A stretch of 18,737 nucleotides of DNA from JBDRGC01 sp043818215 (GCA_043818215.1 JBDRGC010000214.1:1-18737), one strand, 5' to 3'; positions 1 to 6,882 are shown, counted from the stretch's first letter. A program made the numbers and translations. Notes: a model not told the origin generated them from the sequence alone.

Positions 1-798
1 ATAAACCAAAATTTCAAACTCTCGACTAGGGAACGTAACCTCCTAAAATCACCATTCCTAAATTCTCCAAATGAATATAGAAATACTCTTTTCACTCTAG
101 AAGAGATCACAAAATTCGCCAACACTCCTGTTTCAACTTTACTTGAAGAGCGCACTCGGGCTGCTGCTATCTTCCTGTATCTCACAGCAATGCGGATTGG
201 AGCATTTGTTACCCTCCCTATAAAAGCAGTTGATCTGGAAAAGCGGCTTGTACGACAGTTCCCATCATTAGGCATACATACGAAACTTGGAAAGTCGGCG
301 ACCACCCGGATTATAGATATTCCAGAACACTCTGAATTCATGGAAATTGTTCAAGCCTGGGACACAAAAGTGCGGGATACATTACCAGCCAACGGGATGT
401 GGTATGCAAATATTTCGCCGATAACCGGCGATCTGGAAACCAGCGTTAATGTAGGAGCAGCCCGAGACGATGGTTTCCGGGATGATCTGAAAATGTTTTG
501 CCAAAAAGCAGGAATTGCGTATAAAAGCCCACATAAATTTCGACATGGCAACATCCGGTACTTACGCGACAACGCCAGAACCATGCGGGACTTTGAAGCA
601 ATTGCGCACAATACAATGCAAACCCCGTTCACCATGTTCAACTATGGCAAGCAAAGCGGCGAAGAAAGTCTCGAAATTCTTGACACAATGAGCGGGCGTA
701 ACATTGATGAAACAGCCCATCTGCGTCAATCGGCTTACTCGTACCCCCAGGTAGAGTTATTAGCTCAATTAAAAAGCCTCCTTGCCCAATATGAGTAG
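1..798 (+). CDS. tyrosine recombinase (phage-type integrase), 5' end cut by window edge
   Basis: The reading frame is open from base 1 to the TAG at 796-798, so 265 C-terminal residues are visible and the true start lies outside the window; the ATG at 190 is internal. The tyrosine recombinase catalytic set is present in order (numbered from the first visible codon): Arg65 in AMRIG, Lys95/Lys98 in the beta-hairpin TKLGKS, the His178-x-x-Arg181 box (HKFRHG), His203 in AHNTM and the nucleophile candidate Tyr215 in MFNYG. Such enzymes cut and rejoin DNA through a 3'-phosphotyrosine and integrate or excise mobile elements. The gene ends 84 bp from the 3' end of a tRNA gene, a common attachment-site arrangement, so it probably belongs to an element extending leftward. 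A XerC/D-like housekeeping role is less likely given this context. The family call is firm; the element type is unknown. Confidence 0.87.
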   Translation: MNQNFKLSTRERNLLKSPFLNSPNEYRNTLFTLEEITKFANTPVSTLLEERTRAAAIFLYLTAMRIGAFVTLPIKAVDLEKRLVRQFPSLGIHTKLGKSATTRIIDIPEHSEFMEIVQAWDTKVRDTLPANGMWYANISPITGDLETSVNVGAARDDGFRDDLKMFCQKAGIAYKSPHKFRHGNIRYLRDNARTMRDFEAIAHNTMQTPFTMFNYGKQSGEESLEILDTMSGRNIDETAHLRQSAYSYPQVELLAQLKSLLAQYE

Positions 799-882
799 AA
801 ATCAGGACAAACTTTGGAGTAGTAAAATGCCCACTTTGAAGCGTATTTTCTTGATAAAGTACAGCCCCAAACCCTCAAAAAG

Positions 883-954
883 TGGGCCCAGTAGGATTCG
901 AACCTACGACCGAGCGGTTATGAGCCGCCTGCTCTGCCACTGAGCTATGGGCCC
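883..954 (-). tRNA. tRNA with CAT anticodon (Met, or Ile2)
   Basis: The reverse complement folds as a complete 72-nt cloverleaf. The acceptor arms GGGCCCA/TGGGCCC pair perfectly, the D stem is GCTC/GAGC, the anticodon stem is GGCGG/CCGCT around loop CTCATAA, and the T arm is GTAGG-TTCGAAT-CCTAC. The anticodon is CAT. The 5' G-C pair and the D arm exclude a typical initiator. Elongator Met and lysidine-modified Ile2 (CAT) cannot be told apart by eye. The discriminator A is encoded; the 3' CCA is not. Confidence 0.93.
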
Positions 955-956
955 GT

Positions 957-1030
957 ACTTTCAGTGTTCAGTGTTCAGTCAATACTAACCTTATGCCTCT
1001 CGCTGATTACTGAATACTGAATACTGAAAG
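957..1030. repeat. inverted short-unit repeat (TTCAGTG / ACTGAAT units) between two tRNAs
   Basis: The spacer between the two tRNAs holds a left arm of repeated TTCAGTG units (about 960-980) and a right arm of ACTGAAT heptamers (about 1005-1029). The arms are reverse complements of each other and could form a hairpin. The same unit family recurs between acsA and acsB at 10399-10500. Confidence 0.75.
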
Positions 1031-1033
1031 AGA

Positions 1034-1104
1034 GCGGGCGACGGGATTCGAACCCGTGGATGTCAGCTTGGAAGGCTGATGCCTTACCACTTGGCGACGC
1101 CCGC
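1034..1104 (-). tRNA. tRNA-Gly (TCC)
   Basis: The reverse complement is a 71-nt cloverleaf with acceptor GCGGGCG/CGCCCGC, D arm GCC...GGC, anticodon arm TCAGC-CTTCCAA-GCTGA (anticodon TCC, Gly) and T arm ACGGG-TTCGAAT-CCCGT. It is read in the same direction as the CAT tRNA, 79 bp upstream of it, so the two may be cotranscribed. The CCA end is not encoded. Confidence 0.95.
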
Positions 1105-1174
1105 AATACTTATGCTCTTTTGGCGGGGAGTATTTTACCACAAGAGATCGCATTCGTTTCAATTAATTTTCGGG

Positions 1175-1180
1175 TATACT
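1175..1180 (+). promoter_or_regulatory. candidate -10 box (TATACT) giving a nearly leaderless transcript
   Basis: TATACT ends 6 bp before the ATG at 1187, so transcription would start at or next to the start codon. No Shine-Dalgarno sequence precedes this ATG, which agrees with leaderless initiation. No convincing -35 box is seen at the standard distance. Confidence 0.4.
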
Positions 1181-1186
1181 CAGAGC

Positions 1187-4150
1187 ATGATTACCCCCAT
1201 ACCCCTCCCCCAACCTTTTATCCCGCTCAACTCACCCGAAGCCAACCTCGCAACCGTGGGCGGCAAAGGGGTAAACTTAATCAGGCTTGCCAATGCCGGA
1301 TTCCCCGTCCCCGATGGATTCCTGATCCCCACATCCGCCTATCGGGAATATGTGCAAAATAATAACCTGGATGCGTTCATTCAAGACAGCCTGAATAATC
1401 TCGATTTTGCATCTCCCCAGGATTTACAAACCGCCTCGGATGCAATCCGGACTCAGTTCAGGTTGGGTGCTGTTTCCCGAGGGTTGGTTGCCGCCCTGGA
1501 GATTGCCTACCGCTGGCTGGGCACTCACCCCGTGGCTGTTCGCTCCTCTGCCACCGCCGAAGACCTACCCGACATGTCCTTCGCCGGGCAGCAAGATACC
1601 TTCCTCAACATCATCGGTCAAGATGCCTTGCTCAAAGCCGTGATCCAATGTTGGTCTAGCCTGTGGACAGCGCGGGCCATCGGCTATCGGGCGCGCAACG
1701 GCATCCCCCATGAGGGCGTCTCCCTCGCCGTGGTGGTGCAAAACATGGTGCAGAGCGATGCCTCGGGTGTACTTTTCACCGCCAATCCGCTCACCGGCAA
1801 ACGCGGCGAGATCGTCATCGACGCCACATTTGGCCTCGGCGAGGCTTTGGTTAGCGGGATGGTGGAGCCGGATCATTATGTGGTTTCTCATTTCCCAGGT
1901 GCAATGCACTTGGGAAGTGCATCGCACCTGGGGTCGAGAATCACACACAAATCCCTCGGCGCAAAGGCGACTGTCATCCGCTCCCAATCCAGCGGAGGGG
2001 TTTCCATAGACCACGCCGTCTCCAATTCAGGCTATGCGCAACGGCAAGCCATACCCAACGGAGTCATCCTGCAACTGGCAAAAATCGGTCAGGAAATCGA
2101 AGCGTTGTATGACTTTCCCCAAGATATCGAATGGGCTTACATTTCTCCCACCCCTTCTTCCCCTGAAGTCGGGGGGACCGAGGGGGGGATATTCATCCTC
2201 CAATCCCGTCCCATCACGTCTCTCTTCCCCTTGCCCGAAAAGCTACCCGCCGCCCCCCTCAAAACCCTGATTGGCCTGCACACCATACAAGGCATGTTAG
2301 AGCCTTTCACGCCTCTGGGTCAAGACACAATCATGCTGGTGCTGACCGGCGGGGCTAAGGCATTTGGACTGAATTACACCGTCGAGGAGCAGACTGCCTT
2401 TTACACCGCAGCCGAACGTGTCTGGATCAACATGACCCCCATCATCCGCACGCCGCTAGGGCAAAAGGTCTACCCGCGGGTTATCAAGTCCATTGACCCT
2501 GGCGTGGCGCAGGCCTTCCAAGAATTGGTCAAAGACCCCCGGCTGGCCCCCGTAAAATCTCGGCTGCGATTGAGCACGATCCGCCGTTTTGCGGGCTTTG
2601 TGCTGCCCTTTTTTGGTCGTATCATCAAAATTCTACGGGATCCCGAACGCCGGCGAGATGAAGTCTTGCAAGCATTTGACGAACAAGCCGCTGCCGTACA
2701 GTCCCAACAGCGTTCCAGCGGTGATATGGGGACTGATTTTTCGCGCCGGGTAAAGTTGGTTCACCAGGCCAAAGATATTTTTCCTGACTTCGTCATCCCA
2801 AAAGGTATTCCTCCCGTTGTGGCAGGTATGGCGCCTTTCTTTGGAATTTTAGAACGGTTTTCGAAAGAGGTGGCCGAAATCACGGGGGATGCCCGTTTCA
2901 AAACCATTCATTTAGAAATTGCCCGCGGCCTGCCCCATAATGTGACCACAGAAATGGATTTGATTCTTTGGCAAACGGCTCAGGTCATTAAAAACGATCC
3001 CGATTCTTATGATGATTTCAGTGAATCTGTCGCATCCGAGTTAGCTACCCGGTATTTTGAAGGCGATTTACCAGCTGTTGCCCAGACAGCAGTGGCTGAC
3101 TTTTTAGAGCAATATGGTGCTCGCGGTTTGGGTGAAATCGATATCGGGAGGGTTCGCTGGCGAGAAGACCCCGCCCAGGTAATGCAGGTCTTGCAAAGCT
3201 ATCTCCAAATTGACGATCCTGAAATGGCTCCCGACGCGGTGTTCGCCCGGGGCGCCAAAGCAGCCGAAGCCGCCGCTGAAGAATTGATCGCTGCGGTCCG
3301 AAAACTACCGGGAGGCCGCATAAAATCCCGGCTGGTTCGTTTTGGCATCAACCGTTACCGGGCGGTTGGCGGGATGCGTGAAGCCCCCAAATTCTTTGCG
3401 ATCCGAATGATGGGAATCATCCGCCAGGGGTTGCTGGAAAGCGGGCGAGACCTGGCAGCGGCGGGCCTGCTTGAGCGGCCAGATGACTTGTTTTTTCTAC
3501 GGATTAACGAGCTAGATGTATTGAGCGGGGGAGAGGGGGAGCCAGGGAGCAGGGGAGCGGGGGAGAGGGGGAGTGGGGGAGTTGGGGAGTTGGGGAGTAG
3601 GGGAGCGGGGGAGATAGGGAGCAGGGGAGCAGGGGAGTTGGGGAGATGGGGAGAGAGGGAGTTGGAGGAAAAATGGGCTGCGATCCGCCTTAAAGTTGCG
3701 GAGAGGAGGGCAACGCGTGAGCGCGAGAAGCGGCGGAGGCAAATCCCCCGTGTGCTGCTGAGTGATGGCACAGCCTATTATGAAGGGGTTGCTGCCCCTG
3801 ATGGTGATAGCGATGCCATTATCGGTGACCCCGTTTCCCCTGGGGTGGTCGAGGGCAATGTTCGTGTGATTCTCAACCCCATCGGAACTCAACTTGAACC
3901 TGGAGAAATCCTGGTCTGCCCCGGCACCGATCCGGCCTGGACGCCGCTCTTTTTGGCAGCCGGCGGGTTGGTGATGGAAGTCGGCGGGATGATGACGCAC
4001 GGCTCGGTGGTAGCGCGCGAGTACGGCATTCCAGCGGTAGTGGGTGTGCATCAGGCCACGACGCGTCTGAAAACAGGGCAGCGCGTGCGGGTGGATGGGA
4101 GTACGGGGCGGATTACGGTGATAGGGCAGAGGGTAGAGGGCAGAGGGTAG
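1187..4150 (+). CDS. PEP synthase/rifampin phosphotransferase-like dikinase
   Basis: The product is 987 aa. The ATG at 1187 is chosen because the upstream open frame runs through tRNA-Gly. Residues about 10-365 form the ATP-grasp (PPDK_N) domain: GGKGVNLIRL, AVRSSATAEDLPDMSFAGQ, SGVLFTANPLTG, the DATFGLGEALVSG loop and ILQSRPITS. Residues about 870-985 are the swivelling phosphohistidine domain with GTDPAWTPLF and MMTHGS; His938 is the predicted phosphoacceptor. The His domain lies at the C-terminus and no PEP/pyruvate TIM barrel follows, so the order is that of rifampin phosphotransferase-type enzymes and not of true PEP synthase or PPDK. The middle region (about 380-770) would bind an unknown acceptor. 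Repeat DNA adds low-complexity segments at residues about 236-249, 321-334 and 780-826, and supplies the stop codon. The enzyme family is secure; the substrate is unknown. Confidence 0.82.
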   Translation: MITPIPLPQPFIPLNSPEANLATVGGKGVNLIRLANAGFPVPDGFLIPTSAYREYVQNNNLDAFIQDSLNNLDFASPQDLQTASDAIRTQFRLGAVSRGLVAALEIAYRWLGTHPVAVRSSATAEDLPDMSFAGQQDTFLNIIGQDALLKAVIQCWSSLWTARAIGYRARNGIPHEGVSLAVVVQNMVQSDASGVLFTANPLTGKRGEIVIDATFGLGEALVSGMVEPDHYVVSHFPGAMHLGSASHLGSRITHKSLGAKATVIRSQSSGGVSIDHAVSNSGYAQRQAIPNGVILQLAKIGQEIEALYDFPQDIEWAYISPTPSSPEVGGTEGGIFILQSRPITSLFPLPEKLPAAPLKTLIGLHTIQGMLEPFTPLGQDTIMLVLTGGAKAFGLNYTVEEQTAFYTAAERVWINMTPIIRTPLGQKVYPRVIKSIDPGVAQAFQELVKDPRLAPVKSRLRLSTIRRFAGFVLPFFGRIIKILRDPERRRDEVLQAFDEQAAAVQSQQRSSGDMGTDFSRRVKLVHQAKDIFPDFVIPKGIPPVVAGMAPFFGILERFSKEVAEITGDARFKTIHLEIARGLPHNVTTEMDLILWQTAQVIKNDPDSYDDFSESVASELATRYFEGDLPAVAQTAVADFLEQYGARGLGEIDIGRVRWREDPAQVMQVLQSYLQIDDPEMAPDAVFARGAKAAEAAAEELIAAVRKLPGGRIKSRLVRFGINRYRAVGGMREAPKFFAIRMMGIIRQGLLESGRDLAAAGLLERPDDLFFLRINELDVLSGGEGEPGSRGAGERGSGGVGELGSRGAGEIGSRGAGELGRWGERELEEKWAAIRLKVAERRATREREKRRRQIPRVLLSDGTAYYEGVAAPDGDSDAIIGDPVSPGVVEGNVRVILNPIGTQLEPGEILVCPGTDPAWTPLFLAAGGLVMEVGGMMTHGSVVAREYGIPAVVGVHQATTRLKTGQRVRVDGSTGRITVIGQRVEGRG
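1894..1932. repeat. REP-like palindrome inside a coding sequence
   Basis: Arms 1894-1910 and 1916-1932 are 17 nt each, begin CCCAGGTGC and end GCACCTGGG, and pair with a single mismatch (1903 against 1923) around a 5-nt loop. It encodes the PGAMHLGSASHLG segment of the 1187-4150 gene, within the loop after EPDHYVV where related enzymes are usually shorter (from memory). It reads as a small palindromic element inserted in frame. Confidence 0.7.
2149..2188. repeat. C-rich/G-rich inverted repeat inside a coding sequence
   Basis: A CCCC-rich stretch followed by GGGG-rich stretches (for example CCCC-TGAAGTC-GGGG at 2160-2174) encodes SPTPSSPEVGGTEGG. It interrupts the usually continuous DIEWA...ILQSRPIT region of the ATP-grasp domain. 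It looks like intergenic repeat DNA captured in frame. Confidence 0.55.
3524..3663. repeat. octamer tandem array (GAGNNGGG) translated in frame
   Basis: About 15 degenerate copies of GAGNNGGG lie in tandem. Because three 8-bp units equal eight codons, the array encodes a loose octapeptide periodicity (GELGSRGA-type) of about 45 Gly/Glu/Ser/Arg residues. It separates the DDLFFLRINEL segment from the charged ELEEKWAAIRLK helix before the phosphohistidine domain. The reverse strand is also open across it, which yields only proline-rich shadow frames. Confidence 0.88.
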
Positions 4151-4199
4151 ATGGTAGAGGGCAGAGGGTAGAGGGTAGAGGATAGAGGGCAGGGAGCAG
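4123..4199. repeat. heptamer tandem array AGGGYAG (about 11 units)
   Basis: Eleven 7-bp units, mostly AGGGTAG or AGGGCAG, run across the 3' end of the 1187-4150 gene. The fourth unit supplies its stop codon TAG (4148-4150), so the final residues of the protein are repeat-encoded. The same unit in reverse orientation makes the array at 15598-15650. Confidence 0.88.
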
Positions 4200-4204
4200 G
4201 AAGA

Positions 4205-4260
4205 ACTGATCTACTGATTTACTGATCTACTGATTTACTGATCTACTGATTTACTGATCC
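4205..4260. repeat. octamer tandem array ACTGATYT (7 units)
   Basis: Seven direct octamers alternate strictly between ACTGATCT and ACTGATTT, and the last is ACTGATCC. It follows the AGGGYAG array after 5 bp. Confidence 0.92.
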
Positions 4261-4302
4261 CTAATCCCTTATCCCTAGTCCCCAGTCCCTAATTCCTGAC
4301 AC
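4261..4302. repeat. degenerate heptamer array (CTAATCC/CTAGTCC type)
   Basis: About five heptamers related to CTAATCC run directly on from the ACTGATYT array and fade into CTGACAC and CTGATCT before the dinB start. With the two preceding arrays this fills the whole spacer between the 1187-4150 gene and dinB. The design resembles the short tandemly repeated repetitive (STRR) sequences known from cyanobacteria; that comparison is from memory. Confidence 0.7.
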
Positions 4303-4323
4303 CTGATCTCCCCCCACCATTTG

Positions 4324-5520
4324 ATGATGAACAACAAAACTCGCCAAATCATTCATCTTGACCTGGATGCCTTCTATTGCGCTGTGGAAGAGCAGCGTGA
4401 CCCCAGCTTGTGCGGCTTGCCCTTTGCCGTCGGTGGCAGGCCTGAGGGGCGCGGGGTGGTTGCATCCTGCTCATACACAGCTCGGGCTTATGGGGTTCGT
4501 TCTGCGATGCCAATGTCACGCGCGGTGCGGCTGTGCCCCAAGCTGCTCGTTGTCTCATCCCATTTTTCCGATTACCATGAAGCGTCCCGCAAAGTGATGA
4601 AAAGATTGCGGGATTTAACTCCCCTGGTGGAACAAATCTCGATTGACGAGGCCTTTCTCGATGTGACCGACCTCCCCGGCCCGGTGGAGGCCGTGGCGCG
4701 CAGGCTTCAAGAGGTCATCCGTCACGAATTGGGGCTGCCCTGCTCCCTGGGTATCGCCACCAACAAGCTGGTCGCCAAAACCGCCACCGACGTGGGAAAA
4801 ATGGCAGTCAAAGGAGGCAATTCCCCCAACGCAATGACCATCGTGCCACCCGGAGAAGAAGCCGAATTCCTGGCTCAACTGCCGGTAGAGATGCTGTGGG
4901 GAGTGGGGCCAAAATCAGCGGAGAAATTAGCGCTGATGAACGTGCGCACTATCGGCGAGTTAGCCGCTATCTCTGATACGCAATTGGCGAAGCGATTTGG
5001 CAAAATCGGCTGGGATTTAGCCAAACGGGCAAAAGGGATCGACACCCGCCCCATCGTCACCGAGCGAGAGACAAAATCAATCAGCCAGGAAGTCACTTAC
5101 GCTAAAGACGAGTGCGACGAAACCAAACTCCGCCAAACCTTACAGAAGCAATCCCAAAATATAGGCTCACAACTCCGAAACCAGAATCTCACTGCCCGAA
5201 CGGTAAAAATCAAACTCCGCTGGCCCGATTTCAAAACTTTGACTCGCCAAACCACTTTAGACCAACCCACCGATGACGGTGAAGTAATCGGCAAAACTGC
5301 GTTGAAATTATTTGAGGATAACTGGAAACGCGGCCATGCTGTGAGATTGCTTGGGGTTGGCGTCAGTGGATTGGACACGCCCCCAAAGCAAATAGGTTTG
5401 TGGGATCGTGATTGGGTAAAAGAGGAACAGGTTCAACACACCCTGGTTGAGTTGCGAAAGCGCTTCGGCGATGATGCGCTTGGACGCGGCATGCCGAAAA
5501 GGAAAGCAAGTGACAAATGA
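4324..5520 (+). CDS. dinB: DNA polymerase IV (Y-family translesion polymerase)
   Basis: The product is 398 aa from the ATG at 4324; a TTG at 4321 and a second ATG at 4327 are also in frame, and no clear ribosome binding site decides between them. Y-family palm residues are present: Asp13 in HLDLDAFYCAVE and Asp108-Glu109 in QISIDEAFLDVT, which bind the two catalytic magnesium ions. The finger motif VVASCSYTARAYGVRSAMP and the thumb helix-hairpin-helix region (LWGVGPKSAEKLALMNVRTIGELA) follow. The little-finger domain starts near SISQEVTYAKD and ends with a normal C-terminus. The length is typical. It carries out error-prone bypass synthesis at stalled forks in the cytoplasm. It overlaps the next gene by ATGA, so the two are translationally coupled. 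No LexA box is obvious upstream, where only repeat arrays are seen. Confidence 0.95.
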   Translation: MMNNKTRQIIHLDLDAFYCAVEEQRDPSLCGLPFAVGGRPEGRGVVASCSYTARAYGVRSAMPMSRAVRLCPKLLVVSSHFSDYHEASRKVMKRLRDLTPLVEQISIDEAFLDVTDLPGPVEAVARRLQEVIRHELGLPCSLGIATNKLVAKTATDVGKMAVKGGNSPNAMTIVPPGEEAEFLAQLPVEMLWGVGPKSAEKLALMNVRTIGELAAISDTQLAKRFGKIGWDLAKRAKGIDTRPIVTERETKSISQEVTYAKDECDETKLRQTLQKQSQNIGSQLRNQNLTARTVKIKLRWPDFKTLTRQTTLDQPTDDGEVIGKTALKLFEDNWKRGHAVRLLGVGVSGLDTPPKQIGLWDRDWVKEEQVQHTLVELRKRFGDDALGRGMPKRKASDK

Positions 5521-5810
5521 AAACAAAACCGTGTCCAATTTGTCAAAATAGTATCCCGATCGTGGGGCGGTACCCAAATTACATCTGCCAGGAATGCACA
5601 GAACGGGTCGTCTCAGTCAATGACCGCCCGCTGAAATTCTACAATCAAGATATATGGGGCGGCTTTCTAGCTTTCTATGCCGATACCGACGAACCTTATT
5701 ATCCCAGTCAGACTCATGCACCGTGCTTCATTGATGGCGTGGCCTGCGTTGCTACTGAGGCCCGAATGGGTGGCATCGTCATTCAAGTTCAGGTAAAAAC
5801 GAGGGATTGA
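5517..5810 (+). CDS. small zinc-ribbon protein coupled to dinB
   Basis: The product is 97 aa. The start overlaps the dinB stop (ATGA, 5517-5520), with an AAAGGA-like ribosome binding site inside dinB. The N-terminus has two CxxC knuckles, CPIC and CQEC, separated by 16 residues, which would bind one zinc. The rest (KFYNQDIWGGFLAFYADT and later ACVATEARMGGIVIQV) looks like a compact beta-rich domain. I recognise the general type (short hypothetical zinc-ribbon proteins) but no function. The coupling to dinB suggests cotranscription and possibly a DNA-damage or nucleic-acid context, which is inference only. There is no signal peptide or membrane segment. Confidence 0.75.
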   Translation: MKTKPCPICQNSIPIVGRYPNYICQECTERVVSVNDRPLKFYNQDIWGGFLAFYADTDEPYYPSQTHAPCFIDGVACVATEARMGGIVIQVQVKTRD

Positions 5811-5815
5811 GACGT

Positions 5816-6174
5816 ATGACATCTTACAAACCCATCAAATTTATCAGCGAAACCGTCGAAGTGATTTTCAACAAACCGCCTTTGCTAGAAAAGAAATCCG
5901 GCTGCCCAGGTGGATTCGTCTAGCAAGAAGAGACTTTCCAAATTGTAGAATTATTGAGCGAATGGCGCGATTTCACCCGCCACGACGGATGGCCCATAGT
6001 ATACGGCCAACAAATCTCAGGAAAGCAGCCCGGCGCGGGTCGGTGGGTGTTGGACGATTCTATTTTCGAGTCAAAGTGGAAGATGGACGGGTTTTCGATC
6101 TGTATTACGACCGGGCGGTCAAGAGCCTTGATCAACGCAAGGGGATGTGGACTTTGGACCAGGAATTAACTTGA
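5816..6174 (+). pseudogene. decayed small gene resembling dinB-linked DUF6504-type proteins
   Basis: An ATG at 5816, 5 bp after the previous stop, opens a frame that reads MTSYKPIKFISETVEV and ends at an in-frame TAG (5921-5923) where FV-W-QEE would make sense (TGG to TAG). The same frame continues as EETFQIVELLSEWRDF until about 6045. The sensible reading then moves to another frame: RFYFRVKVEDGRVFDLYYDR and on to WTLDQELT, ending at TGA 6172-6174. Joined, these give about 118 residues with the aromatic beta-strand pattern I associate with DUF6504 proteins found beside DNA polymerase genes; that match is from memory. One nonsense change plus one frame change argue for a pseudogene. Sequencing error or programmed recoding cannot be excluded. 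Confidence 0.6.
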
Positions 6175-6183
6175 TTTTCAAGA

Positions 6184-6189
6184 TATAAT
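6184..6189 (+). promoter_or_regulatory. candidate -10 box TATAAT
   Basis: A consensus TATAAT lies 54 bp before the ATG at 6244 in a short AT-rich gap. No -35 hexamer is found at 16-18 bp, so the assignment is tentative. Confidence 0.35.
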
Positions 6190-6243
6190 TAGCGCTAGCA
6201 CAACAAAACCTACTAAAGCGGTTTCACTGAAAGGAGAATACAT

Positions 6244-6597
6244 ATGTGGAAAAAGGCACTCTGGATTTATATCGGGCTGTATTGTTTAGGGGTCTTATAC
6301 ATAATCGGTTCTGGCCTGATAGAAGATTTTCAAAACGGCAGTTTTAATCTGATCTCACTCCCGTTCCCGTTGTTGATGTTCCTCCCGGCGGTGGCTATTG
6401 CTTTGGGCTTAAGGGGGAAGAAAGTGCCGATCATCCTTATTCTTTTTGGGCTTCTAATCGCAGCATTCCCCGTAATTGGCATTTTCAACTTTGACGGATT
6501 TACTTTGATAACGATTGGCAAAGCCCTTCTCTTTGTCCCCCTCCTGGCTGGTCTAATCTACTTTGGCAATCAACGGGTGCGAGGAAAGACATCGTAA
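6244..6597 (+). CDS. small integral membrane protein, unknown function
   Basis: The product is 117 aa. A strong ribosome binding site (AAAGGAG at 6231-6237) precedes the ATG. It is very hydrophobic with four likely transmembrane segments: about residues 5-24 (ALWIYIGLYCLGVLYIIGSG), 38-57 (LPFPLLMFLPAVAIALGLRG), 60-80 (VPIILILFGLLIAAFPVIGIF) and 86-107 (LITIGKALLFVPLLAGLIYFG). Short basic loops (RGKK, NQRVRGK) suggest cytoplasmic ends. No motif gives a function. It sits alone between a candidate promoter and a strong terminator, so it is probably monocistronic. Confidence 0.72.
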   Translation: MWKKALWIYIGLYCLGVLYIIGSGLIEDFQNGSFNLISLPFPLLMFLPAVAIALGLRGKKVPIILILFGLLIAAFPVIGIFNFDGFTLITIGKALLFVPLLAGLIYFGNQRVRGKTS

Positions 6598-6612
6598 TGG
6601 GCTCCCTAACTA

Positions 6613-6650
6613 AGACATCCAAGGTTTTTTTGAAACCTTGGATGTCTTTT
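6613..6650 (+). terminator. intrinsic terminator
   Basis: Perfect arms GACATCCAAGGTTT (6614-6627) and AAACCTTGGATGTC (6633-6646) enclose a 5-nt loop and are followed by TTTT. It lies between the convergent genes ending at 6597 and 6655. The T run is on the plus strand, so it mainly serves the membrane protein gene; the stem may also halt minus-strand transcription. Confidence 0.9.
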
Positions 6651-6654
6651 CGAT

Positions 6655-6882
6655 TTAGTGGCTACACGATCTACAAGAGCCGCCGCTGCATCCACCACAT
6701 CCCGAACTACCCCCACCAGCGACAACCCGCCCCCCGCTATGTCCAAACGCGGCAGTCACCTTTCGGGCGGTGTTCATACTCTCGCATTTTTCACATTCAA
6801 CGGGAGCATCCGCTTGAGACATGGATCTCAAAGCGTCAAACTTTTTTCCGCAATCGATACATTGATACTCGTAAATCGGCAT
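6655..6882 (-). CDS. FmdB-family zinc ribbon protein
   Basis: The product is 75 aa, starting at 6882 behind a GAGGAA-type ribosome binding site. The N-terminal MPIYEYQCIDCGKKFD is the signature of the FmdB/CxxC zinc ribbon family. Cys8/Cys11 and Cys30/Cys33 make the ribbon. The tail (GGGSSGCGGCSGGSCRSCSH) is rich in Gly and Cys, common in this family and perhaps an extra metal-binding region. FmdB was named as a putative regulator near formylmethanofuran dehydrogenase genes, but most members have no proven role. It is divergent from the CO dehydrogenase operon, with about 1.1 kb of non-coding DNA between them. Confidence 0.88.
   Translation of the reverse strand: MPIYEYQCIDCGKKFDALRSMSQADAPVECEKCESMNTARKVTAAFGHSGGRVVAGGGSSGCGGCSGGSCRSCSH

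Noticed and set aside
3355..4051. Two proline/serine-rich minus-strand open frames opposite the octamer array
   Set aside because: They are shadows of the repeat: the array lacks stops on both strands, the composition is purely repeat-derived, and the plus-strand frame has conserved domains on both sides.
1187..4150. Classical PEP synthase (ppsA) assignment
   Set aside because: The phosphohistidine domain is at the C-terminus and no PEP-binding TIM barrel follows it.
4123..4302. CRISPR-like array
   Set aside because: Units are 7-8 bp, contiguous, without unique spacers and without cas genes, so this is simple tandem repeat DNA.
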